Assembly: GCF_024055715.1 (NCBI RefSeq)
Contig: NZ_JAMXMV010000016.1
Span: forward strand, 62,001 to 126,000
Length of the DNA stretch: 64,000 bases
Source: Actinoallomurus soli
GTDB taxonomy: Bacteria > Actinomycetota > Actinomycetes > Streptosporangiales > Streptosporangiaceae
Direction: 5' to 3'
Part shown: positions 39,832 to 48,916 of the stretch, in pieces
Numbering within the stretch: the stretch's first letter is position 1
Layout: the number at the start of each line of letters is the position of its first letter
The notes under the pieces: generated by a model
The model's database searches: none
Told to the model about the DNA's origin: nothing
Seen by the model: only the letters and a program-made list of their open reading frames with translations
Translations under genes and position numbers: made by a program

Positions 39832-41925
39832 TCAGCGCACGGTCTGCGGCATCGGCCGGTTCCCCGAGGCGGGGGACTCGTCCCCCGCGAGGCGGCCCGG
39901 CAGCCAGATCCGCCGCCCGACGTCGTACGCCAGGGCGGGGACGAGCAGCGACCGGATCAGCAGGCTGTCGAGCAGCACGCCGAACGCCACCGCGAACGCC
40001 ATCTCCACGGTTCCCGTCACCGGCAGGGTCGCCAGCCCCGCGAACGTCGCGGCCAGCACGACCCCGGCCGAGGTGATCACGCCTCCGGTGACGGTGAGCC
40101 CGCGCAGCACGCCGCGGCGCGTGCCGAGCCGCTGCGACTCCTCACGCACCCGCGTCATGAGGAAGATGTTGTAGTCGACGCCGAGCGCGACCAGGAAGAT
40201 GAAGATCTCCAGCGGGAACCCGGAGTCGGCGCCCTCGAAGCCGAACAGGTGCGTGAACACCAGCCCGCAGACGCCGAGCGACGCGCCGAACGACAGCACC
40301 ACCGTGGCCATCAGCAGCAGCGGCGCGACGAGGGCCCGCAAGAGCAGGACCAGGATGACGAGCACGACGCCCAGGACGATCGGGATGATCACCTTGTTGT
40401 CGTGCGCGGCGGCGCGCTGGGTGTCGAGGTTGACCGCGGTGTTCCCGCCGACCTTCGCCCCCAGCGGGTGCACGGCGGCGCGCAGCCGGTCCACCGTGTC
40501 ACGGGCCGCGCGGGTGTCCGCCTCGCTGGACAGCGTCGCCTCGTACTGCTCGTAGCCGCCCGCGACCACCGGGCCGCTCACGCCGGACACGCCGGGCGTA
40601 CGGGCGATCGTGGCGCGCAGGCCGGGATTCGCCGGGCCGATGACGACCGCCGGGCTGCCCGTCCCGGCCGGGAAGTGCCGCGCCAGGACGCGCTCGCCCA
40701 CCACCGAGTCGGGCGTGCCGACGAACTGACCGGCGTTGGAGATCGGCCCGGTCTTCAGCGACAGGATCCCGCAGGCCAGGGCGGCCAGCACCAGCACGCC
40801 GCCGACCGAGATGATCCGCGGCCGGGCGCTGACGAAGCGCGCGACGGCGGCCCAGACGCCGTGCTCCTTCTCCAGCGCGTCGGGCTCGTCGACGTACCGG
40901 GCGTCGAACCGCGGCACGACCGGCCAGAAGACTCCGCGCGGCAGCGCCACGAGCAGGGCGGGCAGGAGCGTGGTCATGGCGGCCAGGGCGCAGACGATGC
41001 CGACCGCCGCGACCGGGCCGAGGCCGCTGGTGGAGTTGAGCTCGGCGACGAGCAGGCACAGCAGGGCGATCGTCACGGTCGCGGCGCTGGCGAGGACGGC
41101 GGGCCCCGCGCGGCGCAGCGCGATCCGCATGGCCTCGTGCTTGTCCTCGTGCCGGTGCAGTTCCTCCCGGTACCGGGCGATCAGCAGCAGCGCGTAGTCC
41201 GTGCCCGCGCCGAACACCAGCACCGCCAGGATCGCGGTGCTCTGGCTGTTGACCGTGAGACCCGCCTTGGCCAGCAGGTAGACCAGGCCCTGGGACAGCA
41301 TGTACGCCGAGCCGGCCGACAGCAGCGGCACGACCCACAGGAACGGGCTGCGGTACGTCAGCAGCAGCATGACGATCACGACGGCCAGGGTGACGAGCAG
41401 CAGCGTGCCGTCGATCGACATGAAGACGCCGATCAGGTCGGACATCGTGCCGCCCGGGCCGGTCACGCGGACGTCGAGGCCGGCCGGCGGTCCGCGTTCG
41501 ACGACCTTACGGAGATCGTTGATCGTCTTGAGGACGACGTCCCCGTCACCGCCGACCGGCACGACGAGCTGCATCGCCCGGCCGTCCTCCGAGGTGATCG
41601 GGCCCGTCACCGACGTCACGTGCGAGACGCCCTTCAGCTCCGCGGCCGCCGACCGCGCGAACGCCACGTCCTGCGGCGTGACGCCGCCGCGCCGCTCGTA
41701 CGACACGAGCGTGACGGTCCCGTCCTCGTGGTGCAGCCTCTTCTGCAGCTTGATGACCTTGGTCGCCTCGGCCGCGCCGGGCAGGTAGGCGTCGGCGCTG
41801 TTCTTCGTGACGCCCTGCAGCCTGCCTCCGAGTGCGCCGCCGACCATGAGCAGGATCAGCCAGGCGACGAGGACGACCCACTTGGTACGGCGGCCGGCGG
41901 GGACACCGGCCAGTCGGCTGGGCAT
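39832..41925 (-). CDS. MMPL family RND-type lipid transporter
   Basis: A 697-residue membrane transporter of the MmpL family, which exports lipids or siderophores in actinomycetes. It has two halves of one plus five or six helices with large extracellular domains. The charge-relay elements are visible: LVFGAGTDYALLLIARYREE in the first half and LVALGVDYNIFLMTRVREES in the second. The start MPSRLAGVPAGRRTKWVVLV at ATG 41925 follows AAGGTGA. It is divergent from the MTA phosphorylase gene; cargo is unknown. Confidence 0.92.
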   Translation of the reverse strand: MPSRLAGVPAGRRTKWVVLVAWLILLMVGGALGGRLQGVTKNSADAYLPGAAEATKVIKLQKRLHHEDGTVTLVSYERRGGVTPQDVAFARSAAAELKGVSHVTSVTGPITSEDGRAMQLVVPVGGDGDVVLKTINDLRKVVERGPPAGLDVRVTGPGGTMSDLIGVFMSIDGTLLLVTLAVVIVMLLLTYRSPFLWVVPLLSAGSAYMLSQGLVYLLAKAGLTVNSQSTAILAVLVFGAGTDYALLLIARYREELHRHEDKHEAMRIALRRAGPAVLASAATVTIALLCLLVAELNSTSGLGPVAAVGIVCALAAMTTLLPALLVALPRGVFWPVVPRFDARYVDEPDALEKEHGVWAAVARFVSARPRIISVGGVLVLAALACGILSLKTGPISNAGQFVGTPDSVVGERVLARHFPAGTGSPAVVIGPANPGLRATIARTPGVSGVSGPVVAGGYEQYEATLSSEADTRAARDTVDRLRAAVHPLGAKVGGNTAVNLDTQRAAAHDNKVIIPIVLGVVLVILVLLLRALVAPLLLMATVVLSFGASLGVCGLVFTHLFGFEGADSGFPLEIFIFLVALGVDYNIFLMTRVREESQRLGTRRGVLRGLTVTGGVITSAGVVLAATFAGLATLPVTGTVEMAFAVAFGVLLDSLLIRSLLVPALAYDVGRRIWLPGRLAGDESPASGNRPMPQTVR

Positions 41926-41953
41926 GGTTCACCTTCCCGGGGAACGCGACATG

Positions 41954-41974
41954 TCTTCTCTATCGGCGAGAAGA
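41954..41974. promoter_or_regulatory. Inverted repeat in the MMPL promoter region
   Basis: TCTTCTC and GAGAAGA are perfect 7-bp arms with a 7-nt centre, 29 bases upstream of the MMPL start codon in an A/T-rich patch. The size suits a MarR/TetR-type operator; no regulator gene of that kind is adjacent. Confidence 0.4.
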
Positions 41975-42099
41975 TATTACGCGTACGTCCTCGTGACAAG
42001 ACATATCGCGAATCCGGCATCGGTCCACGGACGCGGGTTATCCACAGGATGGGGAGACCGTCTCGCCGCCCGGCGCGACGGGCGGCTAGGGTCCGGCTC

Positions 42100-42897
42100 A
42101 TGCATGCAGAGATCGGCGTGATCGGCGGTTCCGGCTTCTACTCCTTCCTCGACGACGTCGAGGAGATCGAGGTGGACACCCCCTACGGCCCGCCCAGCGA
42201 CACCATCGCCCTGACCACGGTGGCCGGCCGCCGCGTCGCGTTCCTCCCCCGGCACGGCCGCGACCACCGCTACCCGCCGCACAAGATCCCCTATCGGGCG
42301 AACCTCTGGGCTCTGCGCTCCCTCGGGGTTCGCCAGGTCGTCGCGCCCAGCGCCGTCGGCTCGCTCCTCCCGGCGTACGGCCCCGGCACCCTCGCCGTCC
42401 CCGACCAGCTCGTCGACCGCACCAGCGGCCGCGCGCAGACCTACTACGACGACGGCGCCGTGCACCTCTCCTTCGCCGACCCCTACTGCCCACGCGGCCG
42501 CCGCACCGCGCTGGAGACCGCCCGCGCGGCGGACTGGGAGCCGGTCGACGGCGGCACGCTCGTCGTCATCGAGGGGCCGCGCTTCTCCACGCGCGCCGAG
42601 TCCCGTTGGTACGCCGCCCAGGGCTGGACCCTCGTCGGCATGACCGGGCACCCCGAGGCGGTCCTCGCCCGCGAGCTCGCCCTCTGCTACATCCCGGCCT
42701 GCCTCGTCACCGACCTCGACGCCGGCATCGAGGAGGGCGAGGGCGTCACCCACGAGGAGGTGCTCCGCGTCTTCGCGCAGAACGTCGACCGGCTGCGCGA
42801 CCTCGTCATCGACATCATCGGCGCGCTGCCCGCCGAGCGCGACTGCCCCTGCCCCCACGCCCTGGACGGCCTCGACGTGCCCATCGAGCTCCCATGA
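42100..42897 (+). CDS. S-methyl-5'-thioadenosine phosphorylase family enzyme
   Basis: Phosphorolysis of methylthioadenosine (or a related purine nucleoside), 265 residues. The trimeric PNP/MTAP motifs are visible: IGVIGGSGFYSFLD with the phosphate-binding Ser, FLPRHGRDHRYPPHKIPYRA, LWALRSLGVRQVVAPSAVGS, IEGPRFSTRAESRWY, and GMTGHPEAVLARELALCY. ATG 42100 is the start of similarity; there is little ribosome site. Its last 20 codons are the first unit of a 60-bp repeat. Confidence 0.93.
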   Translation: MHAEIGVIGGSGFYSFLDDVEEIEVDTPYGPPSDTIALTTVAGRRVAFLPRHGRDHRYPPHKIPYRANLWALRSLGVRQVVAPSAVGSLLPAYGPGTLAVPDQLVDRTSGRAQTYYDDGAVHLSFADPYCPRGRRTALETARAADWEPVDGGTLVVIEGPRFSTRAESRWYAAQGWTLVGMTGHPEAVLARELALCYIPACLVTDLDAGIEEGEGVTHEEVLRVFAQNVDRLRDLVIDIIGALPAERDCPCPHALDGLDVPIELP

Positions 42898-43017
42898 CCA
42901 CGCCGGCCCCGCCCGCGACTCCCCGGCGGGCTCGCCGAACTCACCGAGCTCCCATGACCGGCCCGGCCACGCCCGCGGTCCCCGGACGGCCTCGGCGTGC
43001 TCATCCAGCCGCCCTGA
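42838..43017 (+). repeat. 60-bp degenerate tandem repeat of the MTA phosphorylase gene tail
   Basis: Three 60-bp units (42838, 42898, 42958) each end with a stop codon in the same frame: the real C-terminus ...DGLDVPIELP, then ...GGLAELTELP, then ...DGLGVLIQPP. The copies after the stop are decaying but keep the frame and period. Confidence 0.75.
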
Positions 43018-43045
43018 CCGCCCCCACCCGGCTGCGGAAGCCGCG

Positions 43046-43627
43046 ATGAGAGCGATGCTCAGCCGACACCGCCGGCTGCTCGCCGCCGTGCTGGCGGCAG
43101 CGGCGGCGGCGTTCGGTCTCGCCGCCGCCCGGCCTCACCAGCGTGGGGTGCCGGTCCTCATCGCCGCCCGCGACCTGCCCGGCGGCGCGACCCTGCGCTC
43201 CGCCGACGTCGCGATCCGCGCCCTGCCCGCCCGCGCCGTGCCCGCGGGGGCCGTCCGCCGGGCGGACGGGCGCACGCTGGCCGGGCCGGTGCGCCGGGGT
43301 GAGCCGCTGACCGACGTACGGCTGCGCGGCGGCACGCTGCTCGACGACGCGGAGCCGGGCTCCGTGGCGACGCCGGTCCGCCTCGCCGACGCCGCGGTCG
43401 TGCGGCTCCTGCACGCCGGCGACCGCGTGGACCTGCTGGCCGCGCGGGCCGAGGGGCCGCTGCCGGCGCGCACGGTCGCCGCCGCGGTCCCGGTCGTCGC
43501 GGTGCCCCGGCCCGGCCCCGACACCGACGACGGGGCGCTCGTCGTGCTGCGCACGGACCGCGCTCAGGCGGCGGCCATCGCCCGCGCCGCCGTCGACTCC
43601 CGCCTGTCGGTCACCATCGTCGGTTAG
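43046..43627 (+). CDS. SAF domain protein (CpaB/RcpC-like)
   Basis: A 193-residue protein with an N-terminal membrane anchor (LLAAVLAAAAAAFGLAAA) and a SAF domain: VPVLIAARDLPGGATLRSAD, then LAGPVRRGEPLTDVRL. It ends with LVVLRTDRAQAAAIARAAVD. SAF proteins of this type are related to Flp pilus CpaB, but no pilus genes are near. ATG 43046 has GGAAG six bases upstream. Confidence 0.85.
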   Translation: MRAMLSRHRRLLAAVLAAAAAAFGLAAARPHQRGVPVLIAARDLPGGATLRSADVAIRALPARAVPAGAVRRADGRTLAGPVRRGEPLTDVRLRGGTLLDDAEPGSVATPVRLADAAVVRLLHAGDRVDLLAARAEGPLPARTVAAAVPVVAVPRPGPDTDDGALVVLRTDRAQAAAIARAAVDSRLSVTIVG

Positions 43628-43711
43628 CCCCACGCTGCCCGCATGACCGGCGGGCGGCCGACTGCGGACGGCGATCCGCGGCCCGCGGCCCGCGGCCGCG
43701 AGCGGCAGGGG

Positions 43712-44770
43712 TCAGTCGCTGGAGTCCGGGGTGTTCTCCTTGGTGTACTCCCAGTGCCACGGCTCGAAGGGGCTGCTGTAGGCCCACGCCGGGTGGAAGA
43801 AGTCGTACGTCTTCGAATTCGCCTGGAGCCAGTTGAACTGCGCCGAGCCCTGGCTCTGCACGCCGCCGCACAGGTCGACGGCGGTGCCCCAGCCGTGGTT
43901 GCTGTGCCCCGGCACGGCCGCCATGCCGGGCCGGTTCGCGTAGATCCGCTGCTGCTCGGCGAGCGGCCGGTAGGAGTCGGTGAGGCACATCTGCGTGCCG
44001 AAGTGCGCCTTGTAGGCGGCGTTCAGCTTGTAGAAGGCCAGTGCCGCGTCGGGGCGGAGCTCCCGGCCCGGCTGCGGCAGCGGGCAGAGGTACCGCGCGG
44101 GGATGAGCCCGTTGGGGAACTTCCGCGCCTCGGCGACCAGGCTCCGCTGGCAGGACATCTGCAGGCGGGTGCTCGGGTCGAGCTTCTTCAGGGCGGCGGT
44201 CAGCTGGGCGGTGATGCGGCCGGCGCGCTGCTTCAGGGAGTTCATCTGCTGCTGGAGCTTCGCCTCCTCGACCGCGTTGTTCGACTGCAGCTCCTGCGCC
44301 GACGCGGCCAGCTGCTCGCGCTGCCTCTGCAGGCGGTTCGCCTTGTCGATGAGGGCCTTCTGGTCGTTGGTCAGCATCGTCAGGTCGGTCGCGGCGGCCA
44401 GCGCCCGGTCGGGGTCGTTGCCCCCGATCACGGCCGGGATGCCCATGACCCCCGGCTCCTTGTACGCGCTGGCGGCCAGCTGGGCCAGCGGCTCGCGGAT
44501 CTTGTTGAGCTCCGCGTCGGCGGTGCCGAGGTCGGCGAGGGTGCTCTTGAGCTTGTCCTCGGAGGCGTTGAGCTGCTTCTTGCGCGCCTCCCAGGCCTTG
44601 GTGGCCTGGGACAGCTCGTTCTTGGCCTGGTCGGCCTGCTTGCGAAGGGCCTTGACGCTGTCGGCCGACGGCGATGGGGCGGCCGACGACTCACTCGCGG
44701 CGTCGAGCGTCAGCAGGAGCATGACCGCCGTGATCGCCGCGATCAGCGCCGCTGACCGAGTGCTTGGCAC
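43712..44770 (-). CDS. Secreted M15-family D-alanyl-D-alanine carboxypeptidase (VanY-like) with coiled coil
   Basis: A 352-residue exported zinc peptidase that trims peptidoglycan stems. The signal peptide (SAALIAAITAVMLLLTLDAA) is followed by a long coiled coil (about 40-200: ALRKQADQAKNELSQATKAW and KLQQQMNSLKQRAGRITAQL) and the VanY domain: SYRPLAEQQRIYANRPGMAA, GHSNHGWGTAVDLC with zinc His and Asp, and EPWHWEY with the last zinc His. The coiled coil is like those of RipA- or EnvC-type hydrolases and may contact division or activator proteins. GTG 44770 follows GGAGG. Confidence 0.9.
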   Translation of the reverse strand: MPSTRSAALIAAITAVMLLLTLDAASESSAAPSPSADSVKALRKQADQAKNELSQATKAWEARKKQLNASEDKLKSTLADLGTADAELNKIREPLAQLAASAYKEPGVMGIPAVIGGNDPDRALAAATDLTMLTNDQKALIDKANRLQRQREQLAASAQELQSNNAVEEAKLQQQMNSLKQRAGRITAQLTAALKKLDPSTRLQMSCQRSLVAEARKFPNGLIPARYLCPLPQPGRELRPDAALAFYKLNAAYKAHFGTQMCLTDSYRPLAEQQRIYANRPGMAAVPGHSNHGWGTAVDLCGGVQSQGSAQFNWLQANSKTYDFFHPAWAYSSPFEPWHWEYTKENTPDSSD

Positions 44771-44857
44771 GCGGAGATCCTCCGGGGGACTGGCGAAGAT
44801 GTGCGGCGGGTTGACGGTACTACAGGTGACGGCGTGCTTCGTGCTCTGCCCGTGACC

Positions 44858-45349
44858 TCATGGGGTCGTGTGGCCGCCGCGCCGGTGTTTGCACAGGTCC
44901 CACATCCACGGCCACTTCTTCAGCTCCGGCGGGCACTTGGTGTTCGCGGACGGGGACGGACGCGTGCTCGGGGTCGGGCGCGTCCGGGAGGTCGTGCCGC
45001 GGGTCGGTGTGTGCGAGGGGGAGGCCGACGCGGAGGACCGCGCCGTGGGGTGGACGCTGCGGGAGGCGACGATCTCGCCGAACGCCCGCTCGGTCTGTGC
45101 GACGGTGCCCGAGTCGCCGTGCGCCCGCGCCGACGGCGTCGCGGCGGCCGCCTGGGACCGCGAGGGGTCGTCGTGCCCGCCGCCACCTCGGACGGCGAAC
45201 AGCCCGCCGATGATGAAGGCCGGCACGATGATGAGGACGGCGATCAGCGTCACGCCGCGACGGAACGGCAACAGCTCCAACCAACCCACCAGGCGGCTCG
45301 CGACGGTAGCACGCGGCTTGTCCGTTGCGTCCTCAAATAGGCCATTCAC
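44858..45349 (-). CDS. Hypothetical single-pass membrane protein
   Basis: A 163-residue protein, family not recognised. A short cytoplasmic start is followed by one helix (GVTLIAVLIIVPAFIIGGLF, about residues 32-52), a Ser/Thr/Pro-rich extracellular linker and a compact C-terminal motif with two Cys and several Trp (CPPELKKWPWMWDLCKHRRG). The Cys pair may form a disulphide. The start GTG 45349 is tentative. It lies in front of the VanY-like gene on the same strand (87 bp), so an envelope role is possible. Confidence 0.6.
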   Translation of the reverse strand: MNGLFEDATDKPRATVASRLVGWLELLPFRRGVTLIAVLIIVPAFIIGGLFAVRGGGGHDDPSRSQAAAATPSARAHGDSGTVAQTERAFGEIVASRSVHPTARSSASASPSHTPTRGTTSRTRPTPSTRPSPSANTKCPPELKKWPWMWDLCKHRRGGHTTP

Positions 45350-45456
45350 GGGAGCAGAGTAGCGACAAGGGACGCTCCGAGTAGTCGGAACCGGGCGACA
45401 TGTGGCCTCCGCGTCCGGAACAGGCCCCTGGCAGACTTACCGGCGTGGGCGATCGC

Positions 45457-46599
45457 ATGACTTTTCCGGACCCTGACCGCATGCTGGGCTGCCTGCTGGG
45501 CGGAGCCATCGGGGACGCGCTCGGCGCGCCGATCGAAGGCCGGCCGATCGCGGAGATCCGGGCGAAGCACGGCCCGGCGGGGCTGACCGAGTACAGCGAC
45601 GCGCGGGTGCGGGCGGGCGCCGTCACCGACGACACCCAGATGTCGCTGTTCACCGCCGACGCGCTGATCCGGGCGTCCGTCCGCGAGCGGGGCAAGGGCA
45701 TCGGCGGGGCCGCGCCCGGCCTGCTGCAGGCCGCGTACCTGCAGTGGCTGCGCACGCAGGGCGAGGACCTCCCCGATCAGGATTTCGGCGGAGGCTGGCT
45801 GTTCGCCCAGCCGGAGATGCATGAGCGGCGGGGGCCCGGCCAGACCTGCCTGAGCGCCCTGCACACGATCGCCGCGCGGCGGCGCCCGTACGTCCCGCTG
45901 GGGAGCGTCGAGGAGCCCATCAACGACTCGAAGGGCTGCGGCGGCGTCATGCGGGCGGCGCCGGCGGGGTTCCCCTTCTCCCCGCGCGTCCCGGACGGGG
46001 CGGCCGGCTGCCGCCGCGCCGCGTTCGCGATGGGGGCCACGTCCGCCGCCCTGACCCACGGCCACCCGAGCGGGTACCTGTCGGCCGGGGTGCTGGCCGC
46101 GACGGTCTGGGGCCTGCTGCGCGGCGCGGACCTGGCCGACGCGCTCGACGCCGCCCGTACGGTGCTGGAGTCGTACACGGATCACGAGGAGACCTCGGCG
46201 TCGCTCGACGCGGCGGTGGCGCTGGCCCGGGAGGGCGACGCGCTCACCCCCGAGCGGTTGGAGACGCTCGGCGGCGGCTGGACCGGCGAGGAGGCCCTGG
46301 CCATCGGCGTGTGCGCCGCGCTCTCCGTACGGGACGGCGCGCCCGTCGACGTCGTACGGCGGGCGCTGCGGCTCGCGGTCAACCACTCCGGGGACAGCGA
46401 CTCCACCGGCTCGATCTGCGGCAACCTGCTGGGCGCGCGGTACGGCACGGCGGCGCTGCCCGGCCACTGGGTGGCCGGGGTCGAGCTGCGGCGCGTCATC
46501 GTGCAGATCGCCGCCGACGCCGCCCTGGAGTTCGGCCCGAACGCGCCGGCCGACCCGCGGACCGGTGACGTGCCGATGAGCTGGCACGCCCGCTCCTGA
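45457..46599 (+). CDS. ADP-ribosylglycohydrolase family protein
   Basis: Removes ADP-ribose from proteins or small molecules; binuclear Mg2+ enzyme of the DraG family. The 380-residue protein has MLGCLLGGAIGDALGAPIEG, AVTDDTQMSLFTADAL (metal site TDDTQ), and VNHSGDSDSTGSICGNLLGA (second metal site). ATG 45457 is chosen; other starts upstream lack ribosome sites. It is convergent with the P450 gene, 18 bases apart. Confidence 0.9.
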   Translation: MTFPDPDRMLGCLLGGAIGDALGAPIEGRPIAEIRAKHGPAGLTEYSDARVRAGAVTDDTQMSLFTADALIRASVRERGKGIGGAAPGLLQAAYLQWLRTQGEDLPDQDFGGGWLFAQPEMHERRGPGQTCLSALHTIAARRRPYVPLGSVEEPINDSKGCGGVMRAAPAGFPFSPRVPDGAAGCRRAAFAMGATSAALTHGHPSGYLSAGVLAATVWGLLRGADLADALDAARTVLESYTDHEETSASLDAAVALAREGDALTPERLETLGGGWTGEEALAIGVCAALSVRDGAPVDVVRRALRLAVNHSGDSDSTGSICGNLLGARYGTAALPGHWVAGVELRRVIVQIAADAALEFGPNAPADPRTGDVPMSWHARS

Positions 46600-46617
46600 C
46601 CGGCGGGAGCGATCGGT

Positions 46618-47883
46618 TCAGGCCATCGCCCTGACCGGGGCCGGGGAGAACTTCACCGGCAGCGCGGTCAGCGCGCGCACCCGGAAGGCCGGTCGCCATT
46701 CGAGCTCGTTCGGCGGCACCGCCAGCCGTACGTCCGGAAGACGGTCCAGGAGCACCTCGACGGCGGTCTCCGCGATGATCTCGCCGAGCTCCGGCGCCGG
46801 GAAGGGGCAGCCGTGGTCGCCGTGGCCGAAGGAGAAGTGGGCGTGGTTGGCCCGCGCCCCGGTGCCGGGCGCCGTCCGTACGAGCGGGTCGGAGTTCGCG
46901 CCGGCCAGGCAGATGACGACGGCGTCGCCGGCCCGGATGCGGCGGCCGCCCAGCCGGGTGTCGCGGGTGGCCCAGCGGAAGGTGTTCTGGGCGGGCGACT
47001 CCTCCCACAGCACCTCGTTCATCGCCTGTCCGACGCTGCGGCGCCCGCCCGCGAGGGTCAGGGAGAACCGGTCGTCGATCAGCATCAGCCGCAGCGTGTT
47101 GCCGATCCAGTTGGCCGTCGGGTCCTGGCCCGCGATCATCATGATGAGGAGGTCCTGGGTGAGCTCCTCCTCCGTGAGCTCCGCGGGGTGCCGCAGCATC
47201 CGGGAGGCGACGTCCGGGCCCGGCTCGGCGCGCTTGGTCTCCAGCAGGCGCCCCATCGCGCCCGCGAACCGCTGGTACGCCTCCAGCGCGCCCTCGCCGC
47301 CGTCCAGGACGGCCATCACGTCCTCCGCGATGCTCCACGCCTCGGACTCGGGCAGGCCGAACATCCCGGCGAGCGCGAGCGCCGGGATCCGGCTCGCGTA
47401 CTGGACCATCAGCTCGGCGCCGTCGCCGCCGCAGAACTCGTCGATGAGGCCGTCGGCGATCCGCTCGCACCGGGCCCGCAGCTCGAACCGGTCGACCTCC
47501 GCCATGGCCTCGGTCATCGCCTGGGCCCGCCGCTGGTGGGCGGCGCCCTCGCTGAACAGGATCGATCCGGGCTGGTACCCGACGAGGGCCATGAGGGGCC
47601 AGTCCGGAGGGATGTTCTCCCACTGGTTCCAGCGGCGCGAGTCGCGGGCGAACAGCGTCGAGTCGCTGAGCACCTGGTGGACCTCGCGGTAGCCGAGGAT
47701 CAGCCAGGCCGGCACGTCGCCTTCGAGCAGGATGGGCAGCACCTCACCGTTCCGGCTCCGCAGCTCGCCGTAGAGCCGGGCGGGGTTCTCCTTGTCGTAG
47801 CGCGGCCCGTACAGGGGGACGGAGTCGGGCGGGATCGGCGACGGTGGGCCGAGGGGCCGGATCGTCGGCTCGGGCTCGATCAT
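46618..47883 (-). CDS. cvnE: Cytochrome P450 of the conservon (CvnE, CYP157-like, no ExxR)
   Basis: A 421-residue P450, last gene of the conservon. The I-helix is MMIAGQDPTANW and the haem loop FSFGHGDHGCPF carries the Cys ligand (Cys359). The K-helix, where P450s have ExxR, reads NEVLWEES, i.e. Glu290 with Trp in place of Arg. This loss is known for the CYP157 family of Streptomyces conservons. The substrate is unknown. It starts 87 bp after cvnD. ATG 47883 lacks a clear ribosome site. Confidence 0.9.
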   Translation of the reverse strand: MIEPEPTIRPLGPPSPIPPDSVPLYGPRYDKENPARLYGELRSRNGEVLPILLEGDVPAWLILGYREVHQVLSDSTLFARDSRRWNQWENIPPDWPLMALVGYQPGSILFSEGAAHQRRAQAMTEAMAEVDRFELRARCERIADGLIDEFCGGDGAELMVQYASRIPALALAGMFGLPESEAWSIAEDVMAVLDGGEGALEAYQRFAGAMGRLLETKRAEPGPDVASRMLRHPAELTEEELTQDLLIMMIAGQDPTANWIGNTLRLMLIDDRFSLTLAGGRRSVGQAMNEVLWEESPAQNTFRWATRDTRLGGRRIRAGDAVVICLAGANSDPLVRTAPGTGARANHAHFSFGHGDHGCPFPAPELGEIIAETAVEVLLDRLPDVRLAVPPNELEWRPAFRVRALTALPVKFSPAPVRAMA

Positions 47884-47970
47884 GTGCCGAGGATGCCACG
47901 GATCATGATCATGTGACGGGCACCGGGGAGATTTCGCCCGGGAGCGGGACCGGGTGACCTCCCCGAGTGC

Positions 47971-48576
47971 TCAGCGGCCGCCGGTCTGGGCCGTCGACAG
48001 GGAGTAGAGGTGGTTGACCAGCGTGATCAGCACCTTCTTGGACGAGTCGCGCTCGCGGGCGTCGCAGTCGATCAGCGGGATGTCCTCGGAGAGGTCCAGC
48101 GCCTTCCGGATGTCCTCCAGCCGGTAGGCGGGGCCGCCGAAGTCGTTGCGGGCGACGATGAACGGCATGCCGTGGTGCTCGAGCCGGTCGATGGCGTACC
48201 AGGAGTCCTCGACCCGCCGGGTGTCCACGAGCACGACCGCCCCCAGGGTGCCGGAGAACAGCCGGTCCCACAGGAACCAGAACCGCTGCTGCCCCGGCGC
48301 GCCGAACAGGTACAGCACCATCTGGTCGTTCAGACTGATCCGCCCGAAGTCGAACGCCACCGTCGTGGTCGTCTTGTCCCGTACGCCGGCCGCGTCGTCG
48401 ATGCCGACGCCGGCCCGGGTCATGACCTCCTCGGTGCTGAGGGGGCGGATCTCGCTGACCGAGCGGACCATGGTCGTCTTGCCGACGCCGAAGCCGCCGA
48501 CGATGACGATCTTGAGTCCGTTGCTCGCGGTGCTCCGCAGCGGCGCGGTGACCCGGTCAGAGGTTTTCAAGTCCAA
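47971..48576 (-). CDS. cvnD: Conservon GTPase (CvnD)
   Basis: Small Ras/Mgl-like GTPase, 201 residues. P-loop VGGFGVGKTTMV, switch region TVAFDFGRISLND, G3-like LFGAPGQQRFWFLWDRLF, and a VARNDFGG segment in the position of NKxD. Conservon GTPases work with the CvnA kinase, CvnB roadblock and CvnC at the membrane. The TTG start 48576 lies within the end of cvnC. Confidence 0.92.
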   Translation of the reverse strand: MDLKTSDRVTAPLRSTASNGLKIVIVGGFGVGKTTMVRSVSEIRPLSTEEVMTRAGVGIDDAAGVRDKTTTTVAFDFGRISLNDQMVLYLFGAPGQQRFWFLWDRLFSGTLGAVVLVDTRRVEDSWYAIDRLEHHGMPFIVARNDFGGPAYRLEDIRKALDLSEDIPLIDCDARERDSSKKVLITLVNHLYSLSTAQTGGR

Positions 48577-48916
48577 GGAGCACCTGCTTCAGGATGGCGG
48601 GTTCGGGGAGTTTGGTCTTGGCGGGTGCCGCCGTCGGATGACGCGCCGTGATCCGGCCCGTGTCGAGCAGGTCGCACAGCAGGATCTTCACCACGCTGAC
48701 CGGCAGCCCGAGCTCGGCGGCGATCTCCACGACCGCCATCGGGTTCGTGCACATGCGCAGGATCTTCACGTGCTCGGACTGCATGCCCGGCGTGGGATCG
48801 CACTCGCTGACGATCAGAGAGACGATGTCGATCGAGTCCTCATCGACCCGGCTCCGGCCGCCGGTGACGATGTACAGCCGGTCCGGGTCCTCCCTGTCGA
48901 CTGACCGGGACGTCAT
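48557..48916 (-). CDS. cvnC: DUF742 protein (CvnC)
   Basis: A 119-residue conservon component: DRLYIVTGGRSRVDEDSIDI, then SEHVKILRMCTNPMAVVEIA and LPVSVVKILLCDLLDTGRI, typical of DUF742 with a winged-helix-like fold. The ATG at 48916 overlaps the cvnB stop by four bases and the 3' end overlaps cvnD, so B, C and D are translationally coupled. Confidence 0.93.
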   Translation of the reverse strand: MTSRSVDREDPDRLYIVTGGRSRVDEDSIDIVSLIVSECDPTPGMQSEHVKILRMCTNPMAVVEIAAELGLPVSVVKILLCDLLDTGRITARHPTAAPAKTKLPEPAILKQVLLGLENL

